Below are positions 34,860 through 47,231 of a DNA stretch of 64,000 nt, piece by piece. The position numbers were made by a program, and so were the translations under genes. Every line of letters begins with the position of its first letter. Positions within the stretch are counted from its first letter, which is position 1. Below the pieces are notes generated by a model. The model saw only the letters and a list, made by a program, of their open reading frames with translations, ran no database searches and was not told the origin of the DNA. Origin of the DNA: Fomitopsis serialis (taxonomy: Eukaryota; Basidiomycota; Agaricomycetes; Polyporales; Fomitopsidaceae); NCBI RefSeq assembly GCF_022376445.1, contig NW_025954965.1, positions 1 to 64,000 on the forward strand, given 5' to 3'.

Positions 34860-34946
34860 CCGTGACAGTGAGCGGAAGTGAGCGGAAGTAAAGATGTAGT
34901 ACAATGTATCACTTAGACTCCGTTTCGGCGATAGTCGTCAGTTATA

Positions 34947-34971
34947 CTATATTTGGTCATGATCTCGGACA
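34947..34971 (+). repeat. left terminal inverted repeat of the pogo-type transposon
   Basis: Matches the reverse complement of 39429-39453 over all 25 positions; the match runs 3 bp further out because of the TA duplication. Confidence 0.88.
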
Positions 34972-35791
34972 GTCTAGGTACTCGGACACCGAGCCCCCAA
35001 CAGCTACGTACGCCTCCTATCTCCGGATTTTCGACACATATACCTCAGTTAGCCTTCTGTTATACTCTCTGCGAACTCACAAGCTGCTGCGATAAAAACT
35101 GGACTCACAGGGATGATCATCGGGGGATGATGTCCAGATTTGGTAAGTGTCAGCTGACCGCCCTCACCTCGCGCGTTCCTCGCTCTCTCTCTTGCCATCG
35201 CCCCCTACCCAGCGGCCATTCCTTCCTCGTACGTTCATCTCCTACTTCGTTTGTGCTGATCACGAGGGTCATAGATGGTGTTTAGTAGGGTACAGGGTCC
35301 AGTTACCCCTTCGGCATGCTGGTCATGCCCTCCCAAACATCGCGTGTTTGCTGACCCACTCCGAAGCGATCTTCGACCCAAACGCCATATGCCTGTACGT
35401 ATGGGTCAATTCGCCGTGCCTCATTCACTGAACGGTCCCAGTTTATTTTTAGCTATTTATTTGGGCTCACCAGCACGTCATCCAACAACCTCTCATCGAC
35501 GGGTTCATGCCCAACTCTTCACCCCCAGAAGTCGGACACGGCCGAGGATGTGCCAAATCAAGGTACGAGTATCATCATAAAGTTCAATAATACTAACTTC
35601 AACTCATTCTACCAGCTCCTGCCGACTTCCAGTCCACAGAAGACAGAAGGCAGCGTCAGCTCCCCACACGGCCGCCGAAGGGCTCGCGATGGTTCATGAT
35701 AGGAACACAAACCAATGAAAGATGGAGGGTATATAGGGCTGGTCGATGTAAGTGCTTTGCGTCAGTTCCCGTTCCCTCCTCACTCCTTGAC

Positions 35792-38700
35792 ATGGTCATG
35801 AGGTTTGACTACAACTCAGACGACGACAACGATATGCCTCCGCTCGGTACTGTCGGAGATTCAGATGACGAGGAGGATTATTCTCGGCCGTGGCATTCAG
35901 CCCGTGACTACGAGTACACACTAGCATCCCCACCCCCCAGCAGTTCGGCCAACGACGACAACGAGAGCACTGATGGCGCCGAACACACTGGCAGCGAATC
36001 TGATGGGGAGAACAGCGAGACTGATGACGACACAGCCTCTGATGTCAGCGATGACGAGGATGGCAACGACTCCTGGCCTGAACTGTCAGGCGATGATGCT
36101 GGTGTCAATGATGTCGACGGTAAGTATCTCCGAAACATCTACTGCTACTTTGCTAATCAAAATTCCCTCATAGATGATGATGAATCAAACAGCGACGAGG
36201 AGCCTGTGCACGGCGAAGGCACGGCAGGCCAGACCAGCTCCGGTGAGTACAGGGAGGTGTTGCCATCTTGTTCATGCACTCATGTTTCTGGCAGACAAGG
36301 CAGAGCTCACGCGTGGCGAGGCTGCAGGCTCACCTGAGCCTGGCGCTGACTCCGAGTTGCAGTCTGGTGAGTAGAATGACGTGTCCAGCTATTATGATAC
36401 ACTACTAACATTTTTCTTCTAACAGACTCCTCGGATGATGCTAAGCCGGTGGATGAGACACCGAGGACTGCGAAGCAGCGCCGAATCCAGGCTGCACTTG
36501 CAGCCATCGAGGCGTCCGGCCTCAAGCCCGCTGCCCAATGGGAAGCCGAAGACGTCTATCCGCAGCGCCGCCAAGACCTTCGGCATCGCGCCGTCCACTC
36601 TGAACGACCACTGGAATGGGAAGAAGTCGCGTGTCGAGGCGCACATCCCACAGCGCAAGTTAAACCCCGCGGAGGAGGACGTACTCGTTGAGTGGCTCAA
36701 AGAGGTCGGGCGGCGTGGTATGCCGCTCACGCAAGAAGCTGTCGTCGACCATGCGTCGGCAATTGCAGGCGTCCCCATCGGAACATCGTGGTATCGCCGC
36801 TTCAAGAAGCGCCATCCGGAGTTGGCAGTTCGCTGGGCGACGAAGCTTCAAGCCTGCCGCGCAAAGGCCCTCAACCGTCCGAAGGTCACGCGATACTTCA
36901 ATATCTTGACGCAGGTCATCGAGGACTTCGATATTCCCCCCGAGAACAGGTGGAACATGGACGAGAAGGGTGCCCAGCTCGGTGTCATGGATGACATCAA
37001 GGTCCTCGTCGACCGTGACCAGAAGGATGTCTACAACATCGAGAATGGTAACCGTGAACTAATCACTATTATCGAATGTATCTGCGCTGACGGGACCGCA
37101 ATCCGCCCTTGCGTCATCTTCAAGGGGAAGCGTCTGAACAAGACTTGGGGTCTGGACAACCCTGCGAATGCGAGGTAAGCTTGATGCTCATCACCACGCC
37201 ACAAACTAACCTAATTCATTGGATGATATAGCATTGCGGTCTCGCCTAACGGATGGACAGACAATGAGCTTGGCACTCTGTGGCTGAAGAATGACTTCGA
37301 GCCGCAGACTGCCTCCCGGAATGTCTCCGGAAAGCCTCGGCTCCTGATCCTTGATGGACATAACTCACACTGCACGTACGAATTCTGCTGTTTCGCTGAG
37401 AGCCATAATATACAAATCGTTTGCCTGCCGCCGCATACCACACACAAACTCCAGCCGTGTGATGTAGGAGTCTTTGGGCCCCTCGCGAAGATCTGGAAAC
37501 GACATGTGAGGCATGTCTTCCAAAAAAACGGCTTCATCTCGAAGCAGAACTTCCTCAAACATTACGCCGCCGCTCGCTCGCGAGCATTCCAGACTTCGAC
37601 CATCCTCTCTGCATTCAGAAAAACCGGGATTTCGCCGCTTGATTCGTCTGTGATCCCCGACGATGCTTATGCCCCCGCTCTTGTGACAACTACGCAGAGT
37701 GCTCCGGTTGTCCCAAACCGGAACCTGTTCCCACACATCTTGGTTCCCTTCTCGGATGAAATCGCCGACGATTTCAACCTTCCCTCATCCTCTGCGGCCG
37801 CTGGCCCCTCAACTCCTGGTCCCTCGACTCCTGGCCCCTCGACATCTCCTCACCGCTCTGATCAAATGGCTCCCGCTCAGATCAGGACGGTCGCTATCAT
37901 CCCTGGACTCCCACCCCTACTTCCACCCAATGCGCCGCGCCACATGCTCGTCCAGGCCAACTCGCAGCTGCGAACCATCGCCGATGCTGTGTGCACTCAG
38001 GCTTACCACGATCGTGCGCTGCTTTCACTCAAGGACCGCGAGGTTGTTGCCCTGCGGCAGCAGTTACACTCGAAACTCAAGGCCTCGCCAGGCAAAGCCA
38101 AAGGGAAGGGGAAGGGCCGTAACAAGAAGGGTGGGGATGGCGAGGCAAGACACTTGACAGGCGAGACCGTCCTCGCTTCCCTCGCCCAGGAGGAGGTCGA
38201 TGCGAAGGAGCGGGAGACTGCGAAGGCCGATGCTGCAGCCGAGCGCAAATGGAAGGCGCAGGAGGCTGCAGCCAAGAAAGCCGAGAAGGTCATTGAGCGT
38301 CAGCGCAAGGCGGAGGAAGCAGCAAAGAAGAGGGTGGAGATGCAGGCTGCACAGCTCCGTAAACGGGAAGAGGCCGAGAGGAAGAAGGCGGAGAAGGAGG
38401 CAGAGAAGGCAGAGAGGGAGGCGGCGAAGGCAGCAAAGGCGATCGAGAAGGCTGCAGCGCAGGCTGCAAAGGCTGCAGAGCGTCAGCGCAAGGCGGAAGA
38501 GGCAACGAAGAAGAAGGAGGAGAAAGCTGCTGCTGCCGCCGCTAAGGGTGCACGGGCCGCCTCAAAGGCTCGCACTGCCAATCAAGCCCAGCTGCCTGAG
38601 AGCGACGCAAGCATGGATCCTGCAACGCCTCCCAGTGTAGGGGTACCACAACCACCGCCGCTGCCAGGCCCCGCCCCCGCCCTCGCCCTCGCTATGGCCA

Positions 38701-39117
38701 CACCGCAGCTGGCAACATCGCCACTGCCGCTACTCATGGCCCGTTGATGCAAGTAGCATTGACACGACTTCCTCGGTCTCTTCTATTGCAGACAATCCGC
38801 ACCCTCCCATCGCTATCCAGTCCCGGCCTCGTCCTCGTCCTCGCTATCAAGGCGCACTCGCCAGTCGCAGCGCCGCAGCCCCGGCAACTTCCAACCCTCC
38901 CTCCGCACCACCCGTTCCTCAGGCCGCTGCGTCCGTACCCATCATTCCCGCTGCATCCGCCGCCGCGAACGTGAGCGAACTCGAGCGAGTCGAGGAGCCC
39001 GAGCCCGCCGCAGCTGCACCAGATGGTACCGATACCGGAGCGACTATCCCAGCTGCCGCCCCTCCTCAGCCACCAACTACACGCCGCAACCCTCGCCGCA
39101 ATGTCACTGCTAAGTGA
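35792..39117 (+). CDS. pogo/Tigger-type transposase (CENP-B HTH + DDE_1)
   Basis: Exons 35792-36119, 36174-36242, 36295-36366, 36426-37174, 37232-38742, 38792-39117. An acidic N-terminus (DDDESNSDEE) leads to a psq-type helix-turn-helix (SIRSAAKTFGIAPSTLNDHW), then a CENP-B-type domain (LVEWLKEVGRRGMPLTQEAV ... SWYRRFKKRHPEL). The DDE domain shows NRWNMDEKGAQLGV, LLILDGHNSH and HKLQPCDVGVFGPLAK, giving the three acidic residues (Asp, Asp, Asp). A long Lys/Glu/Ala-rich coiled coil (about 38160-38580) and a Pro-rich tail are unusual additions. One frame break is needed near 36524-36536 (two bases missing in a GC run between GLK and LPNGKPKT). The last intron (38743-38791) is inferred, because the downstream frame is clearly coding up to NPRRNVTAK. 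Confidence 0.88.
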
Positions 39118-39428
39118 GGAACGTATGTGCATTGTCCTCCTCACGTATTATGTATTGTTTTTCCTTGCTTCGCACTCTCTACATCGCTATACCCTGGGTT
39201 TCGTTGCCGGCGCTTGTGTGGGCGCTTGTTGTAGGACCGTGTCCGAGTACGCCGTCGGGCTACAGAATTGGACTGCCGTCGCGAATATATTCACCATGCT
39301 CTCGTCTTTGTACATTAAATTTATATGACCATCTCAGCAGTTGCGTATGATGCCCTACCATGGTCTGACATCGAATTTTGGGTAGTTCCACTGTGTTTCA
39401 ACTCGGTAGGTGTCTTTCGATGCTTAGG

Positions 39429-39453
39429 TGTCCGAGATCATGACCAAATATAG
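39429..39453 (-). repeat. right terminal inverted repeat of the pogo-type transposon
   Basis: Perfect inverted copy of 34947-34971; followed by the TA duplication at 39454-39455. Confidence 0.88.
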
Positions 39454-39526
39454 TATCTGGTAAACAATGATGCTATGACAAGGAAGGAGACCAAATATTG
39501 TAAGATCATGTAAGTACGCCCGAACT

Positions 39527-39815
39527 GGCACCGGGAACAATACTTCTGAATTGGTTGTCGAACATGCAATGAACAACGCTCCTGGTTGGAGAACCGTTTC
39601 GGAGCATGTTTGAAGTCCGAAGGTATGCCGAAGATACGAAGGATTATTCGACGAACATCGCCACAACTACCAAAAAAGGAAATTCGTCGACCGAAAATAT
39701 AACATGGGCCCCTTCGTCAATCTTTTGGATCCCAAATGTGCTCCGAAACGGTTCTCCACAAGGAGCGATTTACGTTGCATGTTCGACAGTTGACTCGGAA
39801 GTGCTGTTCCCGGTG
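39527..39815. repeat. fold-back repeat (MITE-like hairpin)
   Basis: Two arms of about 80 bp, 39527-39607 and 39739-39815, are inverted copies at roughly 80 percent identity by eye; shared blocks include TGCTCCGAAACGGTTCTCCA and TTGCATGTTCGACA. The loop is about 130 bp. It has no coding capacity and sits only 75 bp from the end of the pogo-type transposon, whose TIR it does not share. Confidence 0.7.
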
Positions 39816-40157
39816 TGGGCCTCCTCGACTTCGATTTGAAGCGGTAAACGCGTCCGTCACAATGGCACGTGCATGATGGTCACGGTCGCGACGAGACGAC
39901 GCCTTTCCTGTTGGCCTAACGCGTTTTACTAGCAACTGCGACATCCTCTGTGCGACAATTGCCTGGGTCGCCTCTACTGAGTCGCTTACCCTAGTCTCAC
40001 TCTCGCTCAAAATACGTGTCCCGGCTCGCAGCTTCCGATCAGCGAACACCACACGGGTCTTTAGAGGCCCCAGAGGGCAGTGGCTCAACAAGACAACGCT
40101 TTCCGCGTTGGTCCTGCTTTTCAGACCGACTTGACGAGCACATCGGGCCAGACCATT

Positions 40158-43100
40158 ATGCTACAAACAGAGGAATACGATAACGCTGACGCAGCTAGCG
40201 ACGAGGAGGAGGACAGTGACGACTCCGGAAACGACGTTTCAAGTGAAGATGACGAAGAACCCCCTGTGGAAAATCCTTCCACGCACATTCGTGTGAGTCC
40301 TTGCGTATATAGACTACATACGTATGTGTGGTCCTCATGTATGTGCAGCGCGATCTGGAAAAGGCACTGCAGGGCGATCTTGCCAAGGAATTCAAGGGCT
40401 CGCATTCTTCCAGCCGAGCATATCCTACCGCGCCCAACCCTGGCCTGTATCTGCTTTCGAACAACGTTGGCTCAGTCGGACTTCCTCTAAGCACGCGAGA
40501 TGCAGCAGTTGTCATCTCCGGCTGCAAGCAAGCGCCCTTCGGTCAGGGTGAACGCACCGTAGTCAATACGGCGGTTCGCGACACTTGGGAGATGGACGCC
40601 AGCCAGGTACAGACTCCCCATTGTCGTGAAGTGGCCGCGTGATCATGTCTACGAACAGGTCCAATTCCATAACCCGGCATGGCAAGGCTACCTACAAGGT
40701 GTCGTTAAGGACGTCTGTGCCGAACTAGGAGTGAATATGGCCGTAAGCCAACCGCGCTGTGAGCTCTACAAGCTGCTGTTGTATGAAACCGGATCACAGT
40801 ATGTCGTCCACTACCTGCCTTTGTTGCGATTCTTACCCATGTCACAGCTTCCTGCCGCACGTAGAGTGAGCCCTCGAAGTAACTGGTACATATTGCAACT
40901 GACATTTGACCACGTAGTACCGAGAAAGTCAACGGGATGTTCGCGACCATCGTCGTTGTTTTACCCTCGAAGTACACCGGTGGCGAAGCCCATGTCTCGC
41001 ATGGCTTGCTGTCCACGGTGTATGACACAGCCTCTCTGAGCAACTTTCAGACAACCGTGCTCGCCTGGTATACGGATGTTATGCATGAGATCAAGCCCAT
41101 CACGAGTGGATACCGTCTAGCGCTCTCCTACAATCTGTTGCACACGTCTAATGCCCTGCGACCATCCCTACCCAACAATCACGCTGCCGTGAATGCCCTG
41201 AGGCATGTTCTGCTCTCTTGGAAGCAGGCGAACCATGACCGCGTCCCGCGAAAGATAATCTACTTGCTGGACCACAAATATTCGCAAGCAAACTTGAAGG
41301 GCAGCGCACTAAAGGGCGTTGATGCACACAAGTTAGCTATCCTGGATGCCCTCGCGAAGCAGCTTGGCTTCCGACTTGGTATGGCCAATCTTGAGTGCCG
41401 GCTGAGCGGGTCTGCAAACGATGACGGTTGTCATTATGGCCGCAGGCGGAAGAGAGGGTGGTATAATCCGTACGAGGACTACGACGAATCCGATGACCCG
41501 GATGACGTGGATTTTGAGGAAGTGGAGGAGCGGGAGGCTTCAATCACGAATCTCGTTACGGTACGTGCCTTCGCGCGGACTCCATTGATTTACCCCGAGG
41601 GTACCGCAGAAGCTGATCTTGTGGCACACAGTTGGATGGTGAACCGCTCCAGGATGCCTTGGAATACGATGAACACCAGGACCACACGATACCGAAAAAT
41701 CTCATCAATGAGGTTGAAGCTGGTCCACACGACGACCAGGAGTACGAAGGTTACATGGGTAATGTAAGCGTATATGGACTCTCCTCTTATCGTAGCTCCT
41801 TGTTGACAGGTCATCTCCAGGGGGCCGGTTCGCTAGAACGATGTAACAATATTCTTGACCCTGTGCGATGCGCATCTGATTCCTTTGTCTGCAGGGTATC
41901 GACGGACAGTCCTCATAATCTGGCCGCAAGGATTCAACTTGGACATGACATTCGACGACGATATCTCTGAATCTATTGAAGATCTGGCCGAAGTTGACTC
42001 TAGCAAACCTCACAAGCGAGAGCGCAAGCATGTAGACTTCCTGCTGAATGTCGCCAGACACCGGCCAAAGCACAGAGCAGAGATAGCCAAAACATTGTCC
42101 GATGTTGCCTGCGTGTGGAAGGACGTAGAGCTCTACGAGCGCGTCATTGAAGCATGCGATGCCTCTAGTGGCGTTAGGCTGTTGAGCAACGACGTGATCT
42201 TCAACTGCATTACGACCTTTGGGTTCCAGCTATCACAGCGGATGTGAGTGATTCGCACGTCTCGTATCTATTCTACAGAACTCATTTATCGCAGCTTGCA
42301 GAGCATGTTGCGGGCTGAACGAAGCAACTTCCAACGCTTTCAGTTCATAGATGAACTGCAGAATTGGTTCTCGGCAGAACCTGCCCTCGCCGGGGAAGGT
42401 GTTAACGCATGGATCGTGGAACAGCGTCGATTTGCCATGGAACATCTTAAGAAGCCAGGTCCAGGTGATAGTCAAGTCTTCGTCGACATCGCCCTGCGGA
42501 ATGGCGGTTTTCGCGTCCTGCGTGACACGTAAGTGTGATCGTTTGCGTACCACCGCAATGGACGCTCATTACCTGGATGCTAGCTTTGCCCCTCAGCTCA
42601 AGACCATCGCAGACGCATCCTTCCTGGTGGCCCTGGTGAAAGTTCTCCAAACGGAGAAAATCAAGCCAGGGATCACTCAGAAGGATCAATCTATCTTGGC
42701 CACTATGGTGGCTGACCTCCTGACCAGCGCCATAGCGAAAGTTGATTTCTTCGCGCCGCCAGCGAGGAGCAGCCTCATGACACCCCAAACGGCCTTACGT
42801 TTAGTCGAACTCTCTCTCGCAACGCGTAACGATGAACTAGTCGAGAAAGTAACACAGCGTCTGACGGATATGACAAACGTCGCCCCTCCTGTCGCCCAAC
42901 GCCGGATTTTAGAGGTTCTTTTGCCCCTGCTGCCCCTCGTCGATAACAAGATCAAGACACGTGCAGCTGGCATGCCCGCTGTCCCCGGTATACAGTGCTT
43001 CTACGAGGCAACCATCGACCTGTGCCTGCACTTCGTCTTCTCAGGTGCAGGGCCGGCCAAAAATGATCTAGGTTCGCTGATGGATGCTTGCGTCATATGC

Positions 43101-44548
43101 GGGGGCGTCGATGTTTTGAGTAAGAAGTGAGTACGTCTCTGGGTCCCGGTGATTCAATACTGATTTGGAACATTCAGACTATGGCCAACCCTGAAAACCT
43201 CCAAGCCTCAGCCGGGCGCATACGCTGACTTCATAGACCAAGTTCGAAAGCGCAAAGACCGACTACCTCCTTCAAGCAGCGGCGTCTCCGTCGACTCCAT
43301 AATTACGGAAGCAGTTCGACAGGCTATTCAACAAGCGAGCTTCACGAAGTATACCCCTACCGCCTACCCGTACTATTCCTACACTACAACGTCAGCTAAC
43401 AGCACTCACCAAAACCGTACGCGAACACTGGAACTTCTCCGGTTATGCCTCACGACTGGAAATAAAGCGTCATGTAGTCTCGTTTTCAAGCGACTGCTGG
43501 ACTCGTCCTTCAACACACGAGAATATGTGGAGAACGTCCTCATCCCGTTTCTTCCTGAGCTTCGTCAATTCTTGACCACCAACCGTATCGCCCTGTCGGA
43601 TGCGCCGTTCAACAACGTGTTCAAGTCGATCGTTATGCTCTGGGCGAACAAGGTCCTCGGTCCAAAACCAACCGAGATGGCGAATTCCGTGATCACTAAG
43701 TTGCAAAGTCACGGCTGCAAGTGCGCACATTGCGTCCAGGTCTTCAACTTCCTCACGTCCAGCGCCGACAAATCGTGCCGCATGGAGAGAATAGGTGCAC
43801 CTAAGAGGAAGCATGTCGAGCAGGAGCTCAATAAATATGCGCGGACCGCCGCAACGTGGTCTATGATACCGGGCAGCCCACAGGGCTTGACGGTGAGTGC
43901 GCCCGATTGTTTGCGAATTGCATAGCCTAATTCCCATGCGCACAGGTTACGAAAGCCGATTCCATATATCTACCGGTTCAGTGGAAAGCAACTCAAGCCA
44001 GAAGTGCGGCTATCTTGAACTCCGTTTCCGCGAATGCAACAGACTTGCAGAAGATATTTGGTCCAGACCACCAGGTGATCATGGATCTGTTGGCTGGGCG
44101 TGTTCGAACTCTTGCGACAGCACCGTCCAGGCTCCAGAGTGCAACTGCGACCTCCTCGGCCTCTGTGGCTGGTTCCGCTCGCATGCCATCAGGCGCCTCA
44201 GCCGCTGCTCCCGGAGCAACGAACGCGACGCCAGGTCTGAATACGAGTGGCAGCTCGTCTATGGCCTCCCATGCCCCCAATGCCGTTGTTCCTGCACTCT
44301 TAGGTTCGGAACAAGCCGCCTCCTCACGTGGTATTTCGTGCTCCGCACACCGACGAAGGAGGGGCTTGCTCGAAGATGACTGTCATCCTTGGGCTCGATA
44401 TGGGCCCCTAACTTATCACCAATCGCGTCTTTCGCCTCACTTCAAGCGAGGCAATCGTAGTTTCGAAGTAGCCCTGATCGCCTGTAAAGTCGTTATAATA
44501 TTCTATGTGCTTCGTGCATTTTTAGGAATTGCGCAAGTTTGGCTTTGA
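40158..44548 (+). CDS. giant 2OG-Fe(II) oxygenase, copy 1, C-terminus interrupted by a mobile element
   Basis: Prolyl-4-hydroxylase-like dioxygenase expected to use 2-oxoglutarate, O2 and Fe(II); substrate unknown. Exons: 40158-40292, 40349-40606, 40659-40798, 40848-40865 (18 nt), 40918-41560, 41632-41763, 41821-41842 (22 nt), 41895-42243, 42295-42528, 42584-43126, 43178-43892, 43946-44548. An acidic N-terminus precedes the catalytic part: YETGSHFLPHVDTEK with the HxD iron ligands, VVLPSKYTGGEAHVSHG, then the distal His and 2OG-binding Arg in MHEIKPITSGYRLALSY. About 800 residues of helical sequence of unknown function follow, with a Cys cluster (CKCAHC). From 44348 the frame runs into the inserted element and ends at 44548, replacing the native tail (see 51415-51546). 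Copy 2 has the same architecture. Confidence 0.85.
44348..44382 (+). repeat. left inverted repeat of the RecQ-DUF6589 element
   Basis: Core GGGGCTTGCTCGAA at 44361-44374 is perfect against 51388-51401 inverted; most differences in the outer and inner parts are A/G or C/T transitions. Confidence 0.6.
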
Positions 44549-44756
44549 ATGGCCAGAACAGTGTTTTATGTAGAATATTCACTATGCTGCATCGCGGTCA
44601 CAGAATATTCTAAAACTTTCAAGGGTGTAAGTTATCATGTCAAGGAACATCCTCCACCTCTTTGGCGAGGCCAGAATGCGCATATACTTGGTGTGGATGC
44701 TCCGCCGCTGTCCAGATCCACGAGATCGCGTTAGCGCCCGCGCGAGACGCGCCTCG

Positions 44757-44808
44757 ACGCGTCGCGTCGCGTCGTGTCTCGCTCTGTGTGCTTACCTTCC
44801 TGACGCGT
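44757..44808 (+). promoter_or_regulatory. two ACGCGT (MCB-like) sites before the RecQ ATG
   Basis: ACGCGT at 44757-44762 and 44803-44808, 15-70 bp before the start at 44824. ACGCGT is the binding site of the MBF cell-cycle factor in yeasts. One more lies at 51006-51011 upstream of the DUF6589 gene. The hexamer is palindromic and not rare in GC-rich DNA, so the regulatory reading is tentative. Confidence 0.35.
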
Positions 44809-44823
44809 ATACTCAGGGCTCTC

Positions 44824-47231
44824 ATGTCCGAACCACCGCGGACGCCTCCTCGCCGTGCAGCGCCTGCGCTTGGTAGCGCTACAAGAAGTCCCGGGACACC
44901 ACGTCGTCACAAGGTTCCTTCGAGCAAGAGCACCCAAGGCACTCGCAGGCGAACCGCGAAGTACGCGACTGCGAAGGTCAAGTCCGATTTGAAGGAGGCA
45001 TTTAGCCTACCCTTTGAGCCAGATGACTGGCAAGCCGAGCTGATCTCAAGGGTCTTGCGTGGATATGACAGCATCTTTTGTGCAGGTACAGGCTATGGCA
45101 AGAGCCTCGTCTTCCAGGCTCTTGCGAAGCTGGGCGGGAAAAACAAAGCCGTTTTAGTGATCTGTCCACTGAAAGCTCTCGAAGCTGACCAGGTGCGCTA
45201 TGTACTTTTCTTTGGGGCTTCAGAACTCAGGTAGTCGAGGGTAGGTTCGGGAAGCCGAGGCGAAGGGTTTGCGGGCGGTGATGATCAACGAGGACAACTC
45301 GAAGACTCGCGAAGCCTGGGCGGAAGCACGTACGAAGGCGCAAATGATCTACATCTCGCCTGAGATGGCCCTATCCGACTCGTTCACCAAGCTGTGGAAA
45401 GATGGCAAGTTCCGGGACCGCGTCCAAGCTGTCGTCATTGACGAAGCACACTGCGTTGACGAGTGGGGCAAGGACGACTTCCGGAAGCAGTACCGGCAGC
45501 TCAAATACCTTCGACACTATACCGGGCACTCGATTCCCTTCGTTGCGTGCACGGCCACATGCTCATCTGCCACGTTTGACACACTGTGGGAGACCCTAGG
45601 CTATGGCTACCGCCCGTTCTGGGGAATCGATGTAGGGAGCGACCGCCCAAACTTGTTCTTCGACACTCGTCCCATCACCAACAAGGCGAACCCTGTCATC
45701 GACGTCTTGGGGATCCTACCGCCTTCCTTTAGCTCAGATACACCTCTCGACGCCGTCCCCAAGTGCATCCTCTACTTCGAATCCGAGAACGCCTGTTTAC
45801 AGGCCAAGATCACCCTTCGCAAGTGCCTGCCAGCGCACCTCCGCGACACCGTGTACGCCTTTTCGTCGAGTATCTCCGAAAAGGCAAAGCGTCAGGTTTG
45901 GGATCGTTTCCGAGAGGGTAGCTTGCGAATCCTATGCGCGACAGATGCAGCGGGAATGGGATGCAATGTCCCGGACATCCAGTATGTTATCATCATTGGA
46001 TGTCCGCGATCGCTCTCTGTTGTCGCGCAGCGCTGGGGACGAGCAGGTCGAGACCGCTCGACGCCCGCAACATGTCTTCTACTTGTGCCAAAATGGGCTT
46101 TTCGGCCCGATCCTGCGCAGAGTGCCGTGGTTAACCCGGCCATCCGACGTGTACGGAAGACGAATGCGGCCACGACTACTGTGAAGCAAGAGACGAAGAA
46201 GGATGCTGAGCAGCGAGCTCGTCTGCCGGCGCCTCTGGAACAGTTCATCAACGTGAACACTTTGGAAGGCCAGAGTCGTGAGTACATGTTACGTGAAGAT
46301 GCAGAGATATGTTGCTCACTCACTCCCAGGATGCTCGCATGCGTATGTTGGTCAGGCCTTCCGTCCGAACACTCGATTGGACAATTACCGGCTGCTGGAT
46401 AACTCGGACGAACCTACCCGTGGTTCGCGAGCCAGTGCTTTTGAGCTGTCATGGACCACTCTGGACCTTGGTCGGCACCCGCCTCGTACGCGGTGCTGCA
46501 ATTACTGCACACCGCGGAATCCCCATATCATTCCCTCCTGCTCGAATGATGACCGCCGTTTGCGAGCCTATGCTGCCGACTTCGCGGCGCCCCTTGTCGA
46601 GCTGTCGAGTCGCCCGGCTTCCCGGACAGCAAGCTCGATTGCATCTTCCGCCTCGGTAGCTCGCAGCGACGACTTCATCCCAGTGAAGGGGAAGTCGCAG
46701 GTGGCGCAGTATGAAAGGGAGCAGCTCCGCAAGATGCTCGTTGCCTGGCGAGATCAGTTTGTCGACCCCGAACGTGGCTACCGCTTCATGTCGAGGGAGG
46801 TTGACCTTCCCACAGCTCTGATTGGCCAGCTTGTCGAGCAAGCTGGGCAGTTCCTCCGCCTCCATGACATCGAACACAAGGATGTCTTGAAGGTGATCAC
46901 TTGGGACTCGGCCTCGGAGGCGGAGCTCAATGGGCTGATCTCGGTGCTCGCGGACTGGCGTCTCCGTGTACGTCTTTCTACGACACCAACATCACAACGC
47001 CGAGCCAGCAAAAAGGCCCGCGTCGTAGACCTTGCACCACCCATCAAGGCGCCGGATTTCATTACAAGTGCCAGATTAACAAGTGCAGCTGGCCCACCCA
47101 TTCAAGATAGCTTCGTCTCGACACCGTATGAGCTGTTCCGCATTTGTCAGGATTGTATGATGCTCATGATTGGGTTGGCAGGGCAGTATCAATTCCAAGC
47201 CGAGCTGCATTTCCGCAGACTCCACATCTGA
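44824..47231 (+). CDS. RecQ-like DNA helicase
   Basis: Superfamily-2 3'-5' DNA helicase of the RecQ type. Exons 44824-45192, 45245-46277, 46330-47231; 767 aa if the frame is read to 47231. A basic Ser/Thr/Pro-rich N-terminus (RTPPRRAAPALGSA) precedes motif I AGTGYGKSLVFQ, motif Ia CPLKALEADQ, motif II VIDEAHCVDEWGKDDFRKQY, motif III ACTATCSS, motif V CATDAAGMGCNVP and motif VI QRWGRAGRDR. A helical C-terminal part (VDLPTALIGQLVEQAGQFLR) is not the usual RQC/HRDC pair. It resembles the extra-chromosomal-context and telomere-linked RecQ helicases known in fungi more than the cellular Sgs1/BLM type. A Pro/Tyr/Ser-rich frame after 47160 may be its true C-terminus. Confidence 0.9.

Larger units (their letters stand above)
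34947..39453 (+). mobile_element. pogo/Tigger-type DNA transposon with TIRs and TA duplication
   Basis: A 4507-bp element bounded by perfect 25-bp inverted repeats, 34947-34971 and 39429-39453 (beginning CTATATTTGGTCATGATC). It is flanked by TA on both sides (34945-34946 and 39454-39455), the target duplication of the Tc1/mariner/pogo superfamily. The single large gene inside encodes a CENP-B-like transposase with a DDD triad. Identical TIRs point to a recent insertion. The first 0.8 kb ahead of the transposase ATG may contain 5' exons that I could not resolve. Confidence 0.88.
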
